64,000 nt of DNA from NCBI RefSeq assembly GCF_036588685.1, contig NC_086386.1, positions 50,143,878 to 50,207,877 of the forward strand, read 5' to 3'. The position numbers were made by a program, and so were the translations under genes. The stretch comes from Mytilus trossulus. Lineage: Eukaryota; Mollusca; Bivalvia; Mytilida; Mytilidae. A model generated the notes under the pieces. That model saw only the letters and a list, made by a program, of their open reading frames with translations, did not search any database and was not told the DNA's origin. Shown one piece after another: positions 54,875-64,000 of this stretch (within the stretch, counting starts at the first letter, position 1; each line of letters begins with the position of its first letter).

Positions 54875-56139
54875 GCTTGGATATCTGACATTTGTCCATT
54901 TGAGTAAATCAGGAGTAACTTTATAAAGAGGTATTCGAACATATTATAGTCAGCCGATACATCAGTTTAAAACATACAATAAAAAAAATCGACTTCGCAT
55001 CGAGAGCCATTTGCCTCCTTCCACTGATTTCATTGAAACACGTTGGTGTATTAAAGACCGGGACACTTTTTCAGGACGATTTGTTGAAAGGGACCAAATA
55101 AAGTAGGATAACTCTGTGGATTAAAAACGTACTATGTACGTTCAGATCGCCATGATGCTTTCACACGGAATATCAATAGTTTACAATTCACTCCTCCGCA
55201 ATAAATTAAAAAAAATTCAACAAGAACTTTATTGTTTTTCCCTCTTTCGTCGCTTCAATTTCGTAACTGCCTTTCGTTCATACAACACTGTTTGCTTCTG
55301 TTTCGTATTCAGTTACCATTTTTACAGTGTACGCGCAAAATTTTAAAATCAAATTTATTCAATTTGGTGCGAGGGAAAAAAATCGACGGCAAAGCAATCA
55401 TTTGCGTTTGAAATTGATAAAGGAGGGCGACAAAGGTCGCGAGATTATTTCTTGAATCCGTCCATGCTGCACATGCAGTTTCCGCTTTTTCAATATAGCC
55501 AGGCAAATAAAATACGGCATCACTTTTCATCAAATGCACGTATTTTCCTCTTATGCAATTTACCCGGTATAGTTGAATTTCATATTATTTCAAATAGAAA
55601 AAATAATTTGCCAACCAAAAACTTGTTTTCATCGTAAAGCAAATTGAATAAGCTTTCAAACTTAATTTATAGTTTTTACTTGTAACAAGCGGATTTTTTG
55701 TCATGTTACTTAAATGGAGAGGCAAAACTTGAAATTTACGGATGACGAGATAATAATTTAAAACAAAACTTACTGATATGAAGTGTAGAAACCAAGTTGT
55801 GTGACTGAGAAATTAATTTGCTTCTTTATATCGTATACTCAAATTGATGAAATACAATGATATGAAACAAAAGAGTGGAAAACCGGTTTGCGATCACAAT
55901 TTACGCTACTCCTGAACAGTCTCAGCGTACCAAAGAAAAAGTTTAACAACAGTTTCAAGTTTTAGGATTTATTGGGAACTTCTCTTTACATTTGATATAT
56001 TAACAGGGGATAGCGCGAACGCAGTCCCCCACACTAAAAAATTGCGTACCCGAGTTGCCCACATTTGGGGCAATCGCAGGCTTCAGCCTAACCGGAGTGC
56101 AATGGAAAGGCCTCGACCTGGGGAGACCTTTTTTTTTTT

Positions 56140-56738
56140 ATATTTCAAACACTTTATTCAGAAAAAATCATATATATTGTTTACAATCAATAGTTAAAAT
56201 CATATATCACAGATAGTACGATTGTAACTCAATATTAAATAAGTCCCGGAAATTACTGATAATCAAATACTTTTAGATTGAAATCAAATTACTAAAATAA
56301 ATTTACTTGAAATCTATTTAGAAAACCCCTAAATAATTACTGAAAAACCCCCCTTTTAGATTAAAATACTAATTGTTTTAAATTCCTTTTACAAATCTAT
56401 ATGTAACTTTCCTTTAAATAATTTACCTTTATAGTTAAAACCAGTTTTCGTTAACAGGTTAACTAGTATTATATTTAAATAGAACTATAAATAAATGTCA
56501 TCCGATAATTTTTACCTATATTGTTTACCTTTAACAAATCAAATACAAAATACATATAAGTGAATACATTTAAACATCAAAATCAATATCGTACACACAC
56601 AACCCACTAAAGTCCATAATGCATTGTCATGTGTGCTACGACAATAACGTTACCTTTAAATTTTGAACTAAACTGTTTTAAATACTACATGTAATGAATA
56701 CTTGTCAAGTATAACATTACTTTAAACTTTAAATACAA
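56140..56738 (-). other. 3' untranslated region of the retroelement
   Basis: About 600 bp of AT-rich sequence with stops in all frames between the ORF stop and the poly(A). No trace of a reverse transcriptase or endonuclease reading frame is visible, so any deletion of ORF2 must have been complete. No internal tandem repeat of note. Confidence 0.7.
56153..56158 (-). terminator. AATAAA polyadenylation signal of the retroelement
   Basis: Minus-strand AATAAA ends 13 nt before the start of the A run at 56139, a normal spacing for Pol II cleavage and polyadenylation. It shows that the inserted RNA was an ordinary polyadenylated transcript ending at this site. Confidence 0.85.
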
Positions 56739-57776
56739 CTATTTAGATTTATGTGAAAAATAATATGGGTCTACTACAATGTCAATATCATCTTGTAAAT
56801 TGTCTAATAATAACTGTTTATGTTTTTGTCTGTCCGGTTCTTTACCAATTATACCTTCCAATTCTTTATCACTCATTTTGGACGTAGTTAACTGGTTCTT
56901 GTCATTTAAACAACCTAACGACGGTTTAACCTTCCCGTCTGACATTTTAACAAAACACAGTTCGTATGTTAACTTTTTAACTTTGTCCATCTTTCTCTTC
57001 TTGCCAGAAGTAGAAAGATCCTCCGCTTCTGTGACGATATCGGACCACGACTTCGAGACGGACGGAGATTTCTCGGTTTCCATAGTATCCTCTGTAGACT
57101 CCTGGGTATCTGGAGTAGTAACTTGTGAATCTAACGTTTCACTAGTACTATTGTCAATGTTCTGAGTTTCCGAAACCAATACTTTTTGCGAAGGTATTGG
57201 TACTGTAGACTTTTTCACGGACGGACAATTCCGACGAATGTGCCCGACTTCCTTACACTTCAAACACTTTGGTGGTCTACCGAAAACAGTAAGTAGACAG
57301 TCCTTACCACCAATGACCGCACGGTACGGTATACTGTGAACTTCTTTCTCTGACACTTCTAACGCCACTTTAATGTTCCCATTTGAAAATGACACTCCTT
57401 CTGAAGCTTCCGTTTCCCTGACACAACTGATAACTGTTCCAAATTGTTCAAGAAACATTTCAACTGCTATTAACTTAATCCAAACAGGTAACCATAACAC
57501 TTTTAATTGCACTGTTCTTTTATCAGCACGACTCACTTTAACTTTTGAATCTAACGACGAATAATCCGATGCTATAACTTGTTCAGCAACCTCCTCTGAC
57601 GTAAAAGTCGAAAACCATGCACCACCAATATCACACCTAAAAATAGCTGTAATATCCTGCGGATCAATCACGGTCTTCAAAGTACGGATAATCCATTTTC
57701 GTGGGTTATCAGGTATACCATCCGTAAACACGAACTTGGCACTGCGATTCAATAATTCCAAATCAACTGCTTGCAT
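56739..57776 (-). CDS. LINE ORF1-like CCHC zinc-knuckle protein (345 aa)
   Basis: Probable nucleic-acid-binding protein of a non-LTR retrotransposon, expected to coat the element RNA. The frame is open from ATG at 57774-57776 to TAG at 56739-56741. Residues 1-165 form a domain resembling those found before the knuckle in L1/Tx1-type ORF1 and ZCCHC3-like proteins, with RRM-like stretches (FVFTDGIP near 16-23, LWLPVWI near 94-100, the latter like the 'LKVxWLP' segment of such proteins). A CCHC knuckle follows at 171-184 (C171, C174, H179, C184, spacing C-x2-C-x4-H-x4-C). Then comes a Ser/Thr-rich, low-complexity linker (190-240), a SWSDIV motif (243-248) of the sort seen after the knuckle in many LINE ORF1 proteins, a basic patch KKRK (259-262), and an acidic tail. 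The first ATG is used because it lies 46 bp from the element start. No signal peptide or membrane segment. Family assignment is from motif pattern only; a host zinc-knuckle gene retrocopy is the main alternative. Confidence 0.8.
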   Translation of the reverse strand: MQAVDLELLNRSAKFVFTDGIPDNPRKWIIRTLKTVIDPQDITAIFRCDIGGAWFSTFTSEEVAEQVIASDYSSLDSKVKVSRADKRTVQLKVLWLPVWIKLIAVEMFLEQFGTVISCVRETEASEGVSFSNGNIKVALEVSEKEVHSIPYRAVIGGKDCLLTVFGRPPKCLKCKEVGHIRRNCPSVKKSTVPIPSQKVLVSETQNIDNSTSETLDSQVTTPDTQESTEDTMETEKSPSVSKSWSDIVTEAEDLSTSGKKRKMDKVKKLTYELCFVKMSDGKVKPSLGCLNDKNQLTTSKMSDKELEGIIGKEPDRQKHKQLLLDNLQDDIDIVVDPYYFSHKSK

Positions 57777-58990
57777 TTTGACGAGACACTGTACTATTAA
57801 ACTTTTAACTTACATCAATTTCGCCTTTTTGATCACGGTGCTCCCTGTACCAGGTAAGTATGCTTGGATATCTGACATTTGTCCATTTGAGTAAATCAGG
57901 AGTAACTTTATAAAGAGGTATTCGAACATATTATAGTCAGCCGATACATCAGTTTAAAACATACAATAAAAAAAATCGACTTCGCATCGAGAGCCATTTG
58001 CCTCCTTCCACTGATTTCATTGAAACACGTTGGTGTATTAAAGACCGGGACACTTTTTCAGGACGATTTGTTGAAAGGGACCAAATAAAGTAGGATAACT
58101 CTGTGGATTAAAAACGTACTATGTACGTTCAGATCGCCATGATGCTTTCACACGGAATATCAATAGTTTACAATTCACTCCTCCGCAATAAATTAAAAAA
58201 AATTCAACAAGAACTTTATTGTTTTTCCCTCTTTCGTCGCTTCAATTTCGTAACTGCCTTTCGTTCATACAACACTGTTTGCTTCTGTTTCGTATTCAGT
58301 TACCATTTTTACAGTGTACGCGCAAAATTTTAAAATCAAATTTATTCAATTTGGTGCGAGGGAAAAAAATCGACGGCAAAGCAATCATTTGCGTTTGAAA
58401 TTGATAAAGGAGGGCGACAAAGGTCGCGAGATTATTTCTTGAATCCGTCCATGCTGCACATGCAGTTTCCGCTTTTTCAATATAGCCAGGCAAATAAAAT
58501 ACGGCATCACTTTTCATCAAATGCACGTATTTTCCTCTTATGCAATTTACCCGGTATAGTTGAATTTCATATTATTTCAAATAGAAAAAATAATTTGCCA
58601 ACCAAAAACTTGTTTTCATCGTAAAGCAAATTGAATAAGCTTTCAAACTTAATTTATAGTTTTTACTTGTAACAAGCGGATTTTTTGTCATGTTACTTAA
58701 ATGGAGAGGCAAAACTTGAAATTTACGGATGACGAGATAATAATTTAAAACAAAACTTACTGATATGAAGTGTAGAAACCAAGTTGTGTGACTGAGAAAT
58801 TAATTTGCTTCTTTATATCGTATACTCAAATTGATGAAATACAATGATATGAAACAAAAGAGTGGAAAACCGGTTTGCGATCACAATTTACGCTACTCCT
58901 GAACAGTCTCAGCGTACCAAAGAAAAAGTTTAACAACAGTTTCAAGTTTTAGGATTTATTGGGAACTTCTCTTTACATTTGATATATTAA

Positions 58991-59154
58991 CAGGGGATAG
59001 CGCGAACGCAGTCCCCCACACTAAAAAATTGCGTACCCGAGTTGCCCACATTTGGGGCAATCGCAGGCTTCAGCCTAACCGGAGTGCAATGGAAAGGCCT
59101 CGACCTGGGGAGACCGCCTTTTTGATCACGGTGCTCCCTGTACCAGGTAAGTAT
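58991..59154 (-). ncRNA. U1: U1 snRNA
   Basis: Consensus copy, first full gene on the high-coordinate side of the split copy; normal 1293-bp spacing resumes here. Confidence 0.95.
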
Positions 59155-60283
59155 GCTTGGATATCTGACATTTGTCCATTTGAGTAAATCAGGAGTAACT
59201 TTATAAAGAGGTATTCGAACATATTATAGTCAGCCGATACATCAGTTTAAAACATACAATAAAAAAAATCGACTTCGCATCGAGAGCCATTTGCCTCCTT
59301 CCACTGATTTCATTGAAACACGTTGGTGTATTAAAGACCGGGACACTTTTTCAGGACGATTTGTTGAAAGGGACCAAATAAAGTAGGATAACTCTGTGGA
59401 TTAAAAACGTACTATGTACGTTCAGATCGCCATGATGCTTTCACACGGAATATCAATAGTTTACAATTCACTCCTCCGCAATAAATTAAAAAAAATTCAA
59501 CAAGAACTTTATTGTTTTTCCCTCTTTCGTCGCTTCAATTTCGTAACTGCCTTTCGTTCATACAACACTGTTTGCTTCTGTTTCGTATTCAGTTACCATT
59601 TTTACAGTGTACGCGCAAAATTTTAAAATCAAATTTATTCAATTTGGTGCGAGGGAAAAAAATCGACGGCAAAGCAATCATTTGCGTTTGAAATTGATAA
59701 AGGAGGGCGACAAAGGTCGCGAGATTATTTCTTGAATCCGTCCATGCTGCACATGCAGTTTCCGCTTTTTCAATATAGCCAGGCAAATAAAATACGGCAT
59801 CACTTTTCATCAAATGCACGTATTTTCCTCTTATGCAATTTACCCGGTATAGTTGAATTTCATATTATTTCAAATAGAAAAAATAATTTGCCAACCAAAA
59901 ACTTGTTTTCATCGTAAAGCAAATTGAATAAGCTTTCAAACTTAATTTATAGTTTTTACTTGTAACAAGCGGATTTTTTGTCATGTTACTTAAATGGAGA
60001 GGCAAAACTTGAAATTTACGGATGACGAGATAATAATTTAAAACAAAACTTACTGATATGAAGTGTAGAAACCAAGTTGTGTGACTGAGAAATTAATTTG
60101 CTTCTTTATATCGTATACTCAAATTGATGAAATACAATGATATGAAACAAAAGAGTGGAAAACCGGTTTGCGATCACAATTTACGCTACTCCTGAACAGT
60201 CTCAGCGTACCAAAGAAAAAGTTTAACAACAGTTTCAAGTTTTAGGATTTATTGGGAACTTCTCTTTACATTTGATATATTAA

Positions 60284-60447
60284 CAGGGGATAGCGCGAAC
60301 GCAGTCCCCCACACTAAAAAATTGCGTACCCGAGTTGCCCACATTTGGGGCAATCGCAGGCTTCAGCCTAACCGGAGTGCAATGGAAAGGCCTCGACCTG
60401 GGGAGACCGCCTTTTTGATCACGGTGCTCCCTGTACCAGGTAAGTAT
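60284..60447 (-). ncRNA. U1: U1 snRNA
   Basis: Consensus copy. Confidence 0.95.
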
Positions 60448-61576
60448 GCTTGGATATCTGACATTTGTCCATTTGAGTAAATCAGGAGTAACTTTATAAA
60501 GAGGTATTCGAACATATTATAGTCAGCCGATACATCAGTTTAAAACATACAATAAAAAAAATCGACTTCGCATCGAGAGCCATTTGCCTCCTTCCACTGA
60601 TTTCATTGAAACACGTTGGTGTATTAAAGACCGGGACACTTTTTCAGGACGATTTGTTGAAAGGGACCAAATAAAGTAGGATAACTCTGTGGATTAAAAA
60701 CGTACTATGTACGTTCAGATCGCCATGATGCTTTCACACGGAATATCAATAGTTTACAATTCACTCCTCCGCAATAAATTAAAAAAAATTCAACAAGAAC
60801 TTTATTGTTTTTCCCTCTTTCGTCGCTTCAATTTCGTAACTGCCTTTCGTTCATACAACACTGTTTGCTTCTGTTTCGTATTCAGTTACCATTTTTACAG
60901 TGTACGCGCAAAATTTTAAAATCAAATTTATTCAATTTGGTGCGAGGGAAAAAAATCGACGGCAAAGCAATCATTTGCGTTTGAAATTGATAAAGGAGGG
61001 CGACAAAGGTCGCGAGATTATTTCTTGAATCCGTCCATGCTGCACATGCAGTTTCCGCTTTTTCAATATAGCCAGGCAAATAAAATACGGCATCACTTTT
61101 CATCAAATGCACGTATTTTCCTCTTATGCAATTTACCCGGTATAGTTGAATTTCATATTATTTCAAATAGAAAAAATAATTTGCCAACCAAAAACTTGTT
61201 TTCATCGTAAAGCAAATTGAATAAGCTTTCAAACTTAATTTATAGTTTTTACTTGTAACAAGCGGATTTTTTGTCATGTTACTTAAATGGAGAGGCAAAA
61301 CTTGAAATTTACGGATGACGAGATAATAATTTAAAACAAAACTTACTGATATGAAGTGTAGAAACCAAGTTGTGTGACTGAGAAATTAATTTGCTTCTTT
61401 ATATCGTATACTCAAATTGATGAAATACAATGATATGAAACAAAAGAGTGGAAAACCGGTTTGCGATCACAATTTACGCTACTCCTGAACAGTCTCAGCG
61501 TACCAAAGAAAAAGTTTAACAACAGTTTCAAGTTTTAGGATTTATTGGGAACTTCTCTTTACATTTGATATATTAA

Positions 61577-61740
61577 CAGGGGATAGCGCGAACGCAGTCC
61601 CCCACACTAAAAAATTGCGTACCCGAGTTGCCCACATTTGGGGCAATCGCAGGCTTCAGCCTAACCGGAGTGCAATGGAAAGGCCTCGACCTGGGGAGAC
61701 CGCCTTTTTGATCACGGTGCTCCCTGTACCAGGTAAGTAT
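61577..61740 (-). ncRNA. U1: U1 snRNA
   Basis: Consensus copy. Confidence 0.95.
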
Positions 61741-62869
61741 GCTTGGATATCTGACATTTGTCCATTTGAGTAAATCAGGAGTAACTTTATAAAGAGGTAT
61801 TCGAACATATTATAGTCAGCCGATACATCAGTTTAAAACATACAATAAAAAAAATCGACTTCGCATCGAGAGCCATTTGCCTCCTTCCACTGATTTCATT
61901 GAAACACGTTGGTGTATTAAAGACCGGGACACTTTTTCAGGACGATTTGTTGAAAGGGACCAAATAAAGTAGGATAACTCTGTGGATTAAAAACGTACTA
62001 TGTACGTTCAGATCGCCATGATGCTTTCACACGGAATATCAATAGTTTACAATTCACTCCTCCGCAATAAATTAAAAAAAATTCAACAAGAACTTTATTG
62101 TTTTTCCCTCTTTCGTCGCTTCAATTTCGTAACTGCCTTTCGTTCATACAACACTGTTTGCTTCTGTTTCGTATTCAGTTACCATTTTTACAGTGTACGC
62201 GCAAAATTTTAAAATCAAATTTATTCAATTTGGTGCGAGGGAAAAAAATCGACGGCAAAGCAATCATTTGCGTTTGAAATTGATAAAGGAGGGCGACAAA
62301 GGTCGCGAGATTATTTCTTGAATCCGTCCATGCTGCACATGCAGTTTCCGCTTTTTCAATATAGCCAGGCAAATAAAATACGGCATCACTTTTCATCAAA
62401 TGCACGTATTTTCCTCTTATGCAATTTACCCGGTATAGTTGAATTTCATATTATTTCAAATAGAAAAAATAATTTGCCAACCAAAAACTTGTTTTCATCG
62501 TAAAGCAAATTGAATAAGCTTTCAAACTTAATTTATAGTTTTTACTTGTAACAAGCGGATTTTTTGTCATGTTACTTAAATGGAGAGGCAAAACTTGAAA
62601 TTTACGGATGACGAGATAATAATTTAAAACAAAACTTACTGATATGAAGTGTAGAAACCAAGTTGTGTGACTGAGAAATTAATTTGCTTCTTTATATCGT
62701 ATACTCAAATTGATGAAATACAATGATATGAAACAAAAGAGTGGAAAACCGGTTTGCGATCACAATTTACGCTACTCCTGAACAGTCTCAGCGTACCAAA
62801 GAAAAAGTTTAACAACAGTTTCAAGTTTTAGGATTTATTGGGAACTTCTCTTTACATTTGATATATTAA

Positions 62870-63033
62870 CAGGGGATAGCGCGAACGCAGTCCCCCACAC
62901 TAAAAAATTGCGTACCCGAGTTGCCCACATTTGGGGCAATCGCAGGCTTCAGCCTAACCGGAGTGCAATGGAAAGGCCTCGACCTGGGGAGACCGCCTTT
63001 TTGATCACGGTGCTCCCTGTACCAGGTAAGTAT
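62870..63033 (-). ncRNA. U1: U1 snRNA
   Basis: Consensus copy, last in the window; 967 bp of spacer follow to the window end. Confidence 0.95.
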
Positions 63034-64000
63034 GCTTGGATATCTGACATTTGTCCATTTGAGTAAATCAGGAGTAACTTTATAAAGAGGTATTCGAACA
63101 TATTATAGTCAGCCGATACATCAGTTTAAAACATACAATAAAAAAAATCGACTTCGCATCGAGAGCCATTTGCCTCCTTCCACTGATTTCATTGAAACAC
63201 GTTGGTGTATTAAAGACCGGGACACTTTTTCAGGACGATTTGTTGAAAGGGACCAAATAAAGTAGGATAACTCTGTGGATTAAAAACGTACTATGTACGT
63301 TCAGATCGCCATGATGCTTTCACACGGAATATCAATAGTTTACAATTCACTCCTCCGCAATAAATTAAAAAAAATTCAACAAGAACTTTATTGTTTTTCC
63401 CTCTTTCGTCGCTTCAATTTCGTAACTGCCTTTCGTTCATACAACACTGTTTGCTTCTGTTTCGTATTCAGTTACCATTTTTACAGTGTACGCGCAAAAT
63501 TTTAAAATCAAATTTATTCAATTTGGTGCGAGGGAAAAAAATCGACGGCAAAGCAATCATTTGCGTTTGAAATTGATAAAGGAGGGCGACAAAGGTCGCG
63601 AGATTATTTCTTGAATCCGTCCATGCTGCACATGCAGTTTCCGCTTTTTCAATATAGCCAGGCAAATAAAATACGGCATCACTTTTCATCAAATGCACGT
63701 ATTTTCCTCTTATGCAATTTACCCGGTATAGTTGAATTTCATATTATTTCAAATAGAAAAAATAATTTGCCAACCAAAAACTTGTTTTCATCGTAAAGCA
63801 AATTGAATAAGCTTTCAAACTTAATTTATAGTTTTTACTTGTAACAAGCGGATTTTTTGTCATGTTACTTAAATGGAGAGGCAAAACTTGAAATTTACGG
63901 ATGACGAGATAATAATTTAAAACAAAACTTACTGATATGAAGTGTAGAAACCAAGTTGTGTGACTGAGAAATTAATTTGCTTCTTTATATCGTATACTCA

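Larger units (their letters stand above)
56129..57822 (-). mobile_element. ORF1-only LINE-type retroelement inserted in U1 (1694 bp, poly(A) end)
   Basis: It reads 5' to 3' on the minus strand, the same sense as the U1 gene. In order it has a 46-bp leader (57777-57822), one intact 345-codon ORF (56739-57776), an AT-rich 3' UTR (56140-56738), an AATAAA signal, and 11 A residues (T run 56129-56139) abutting U1 nt 40. There is no second ORF, so no endonuclease or reverse transcriptase; mobilisation would need enzymes supplied in trans. No target-site duplication is seen beyond a possible single G, because the element and U1 nt 40 both begin with G. The usual 7-20 bp duplication of L1-like insertions is missing. 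It could be a non-autonomous ORF1-only derivative of an L1/Tx1-type LINE (comparable to mammalian HAL1), an internally deleted LINE, or a retrocopy of a host mRNA for a zinc-knuckle protein. Confidence 0.85.
56004..57861 (-). pseudogene. U1: U1 snRNA gene split by a retroelement
   Basis: The first 39 nt of U1 lie at 57823-57861 and the last 125 nt (40-164) at 56004-56128. Between them is a 1694-bp insertion. The break falls in the 3' arm of stem-loop I, just after the closing pair 26-39 of the U1-70K loop, so no normal U1 can be made. All U1 bases are kept and otherwise match the consensus, and the promoter upstream (higher coordinates) is intact. The identity of both halves with neighbouring copies points to a recent event. 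Confidence 0.95.
31921..64000 (-). repeat. Tandem U1 snRNA gene array, segment 3 (about 23.5 units plus one insertion)
   Basis: The same 1293-bp unit with U1 on the minus strand. From 32893 to 54874 the U1 5' ends are spaced exactly 1293 bp. One unit is lengthened to 2987 bp by a 1694-bp retroelement (56129-57822), after which the 1293-bp spacing resumes to the window end. The only other differences noticed are a 2-bp deletion in the spacer near 32257 and a substitution at 44367. The array continues past 64000; the last 967 bp are spacer. Confidence 0.97.

Noticed and set aside
56779-57165. A 128-codon plus-strand ORF inside the retroelement (and 57373-57564)
   Set aside because: Shadow frames of the 345-codon minus-strand ORF, with no domain of their own.
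56129-57822. DNA transposon or LTR element
   Set aside because: No terminal inverted repeats, no long terminal repeats and no integrase. One end is poly(A) after AATAAA, which indicates an RNA intermediate of LINE or mRNA type.
1-64000. CRISPR array or bacterial repeat system
   Set aside because: The repeat is a 1293-bp unit with an identical spacer each time and a eukaryotic U1 gene. There are no short repeats with variable spacers and no cas genes.

Overview
The window is almost wholly one tandem array of spliceosomal U1 snRNA genes from an animal genome. The repeat unit is 1293 bp: a 164-nt U1 gene plus a 1129-bp AT-rich spacer with no recognisable second gene. Every U1 copy can be aligned to human U1 from memory without gaps at the same length. 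It has the 5' splice-site-pairing end, the U1-70K loop, the U1A loop, an Sm site and a UUCG-capped 3' hairpin. The Pol II snRNA-type layout (PSE-like element near -50, no TATA at -25, 3'-box-like sequence after the gene) and a LINE ORF1 of L1/Tx1 type point to a metazoan. A marine invertebrate such as a mollusc is plausible, but that is a guess.

Layout. Segment 1 (1-13792) holds 11 U1 genes on the minus strand, the first cut by the window edge. A 100-N gap follows (13793-13892). Segment 2 (13893-31820) holds 14 U1 genes on the plus strand. A second 100-N gap follows (31821-31920). Segment 3 (31921-64000) holds 23 U1 genes on the minus strand, one of them split by a retroelement. The array runs off both ends of the window, so it is larger than the 48 units seen here. 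Both changes of orientation fall exactly at 100-N gaps, so they are more likely scaffolding choices than proven inversions.

The one non-array sequence is a 1694-bp insertion (56129-57822) inside a U1 gene, between U1 nucleotides 39 and 40 and in the same sense as U1. It carries one intact 345-aa ORF with a CCHC zinc knuckle (LINE ORF1-like), a 46-bp 5' leader, a 3' UTR of about 600 bp, an AATAAA signal and an 11-nt poly(A) tail. There is no reverse transcriptase and essentially no target-site duplication. It is the most interesting object in the window: a candidate ORF1-only, U1-gene-inserted retroelement placed so that the U1 promoter could transcribe it.

Units are almost identical, as expected under concerted evolution or recent expansion. 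The few differences are a U1 5'-end variant (nt 5), a last-nucleotide variant (nt 164), and isolated one-base indels. Most of the indels cluster beside gap 1 and look like unpolished contig ends. The short ORFs of 61-76 codons that recur in each spacer overlap one another on both strands and are not supported as genes.
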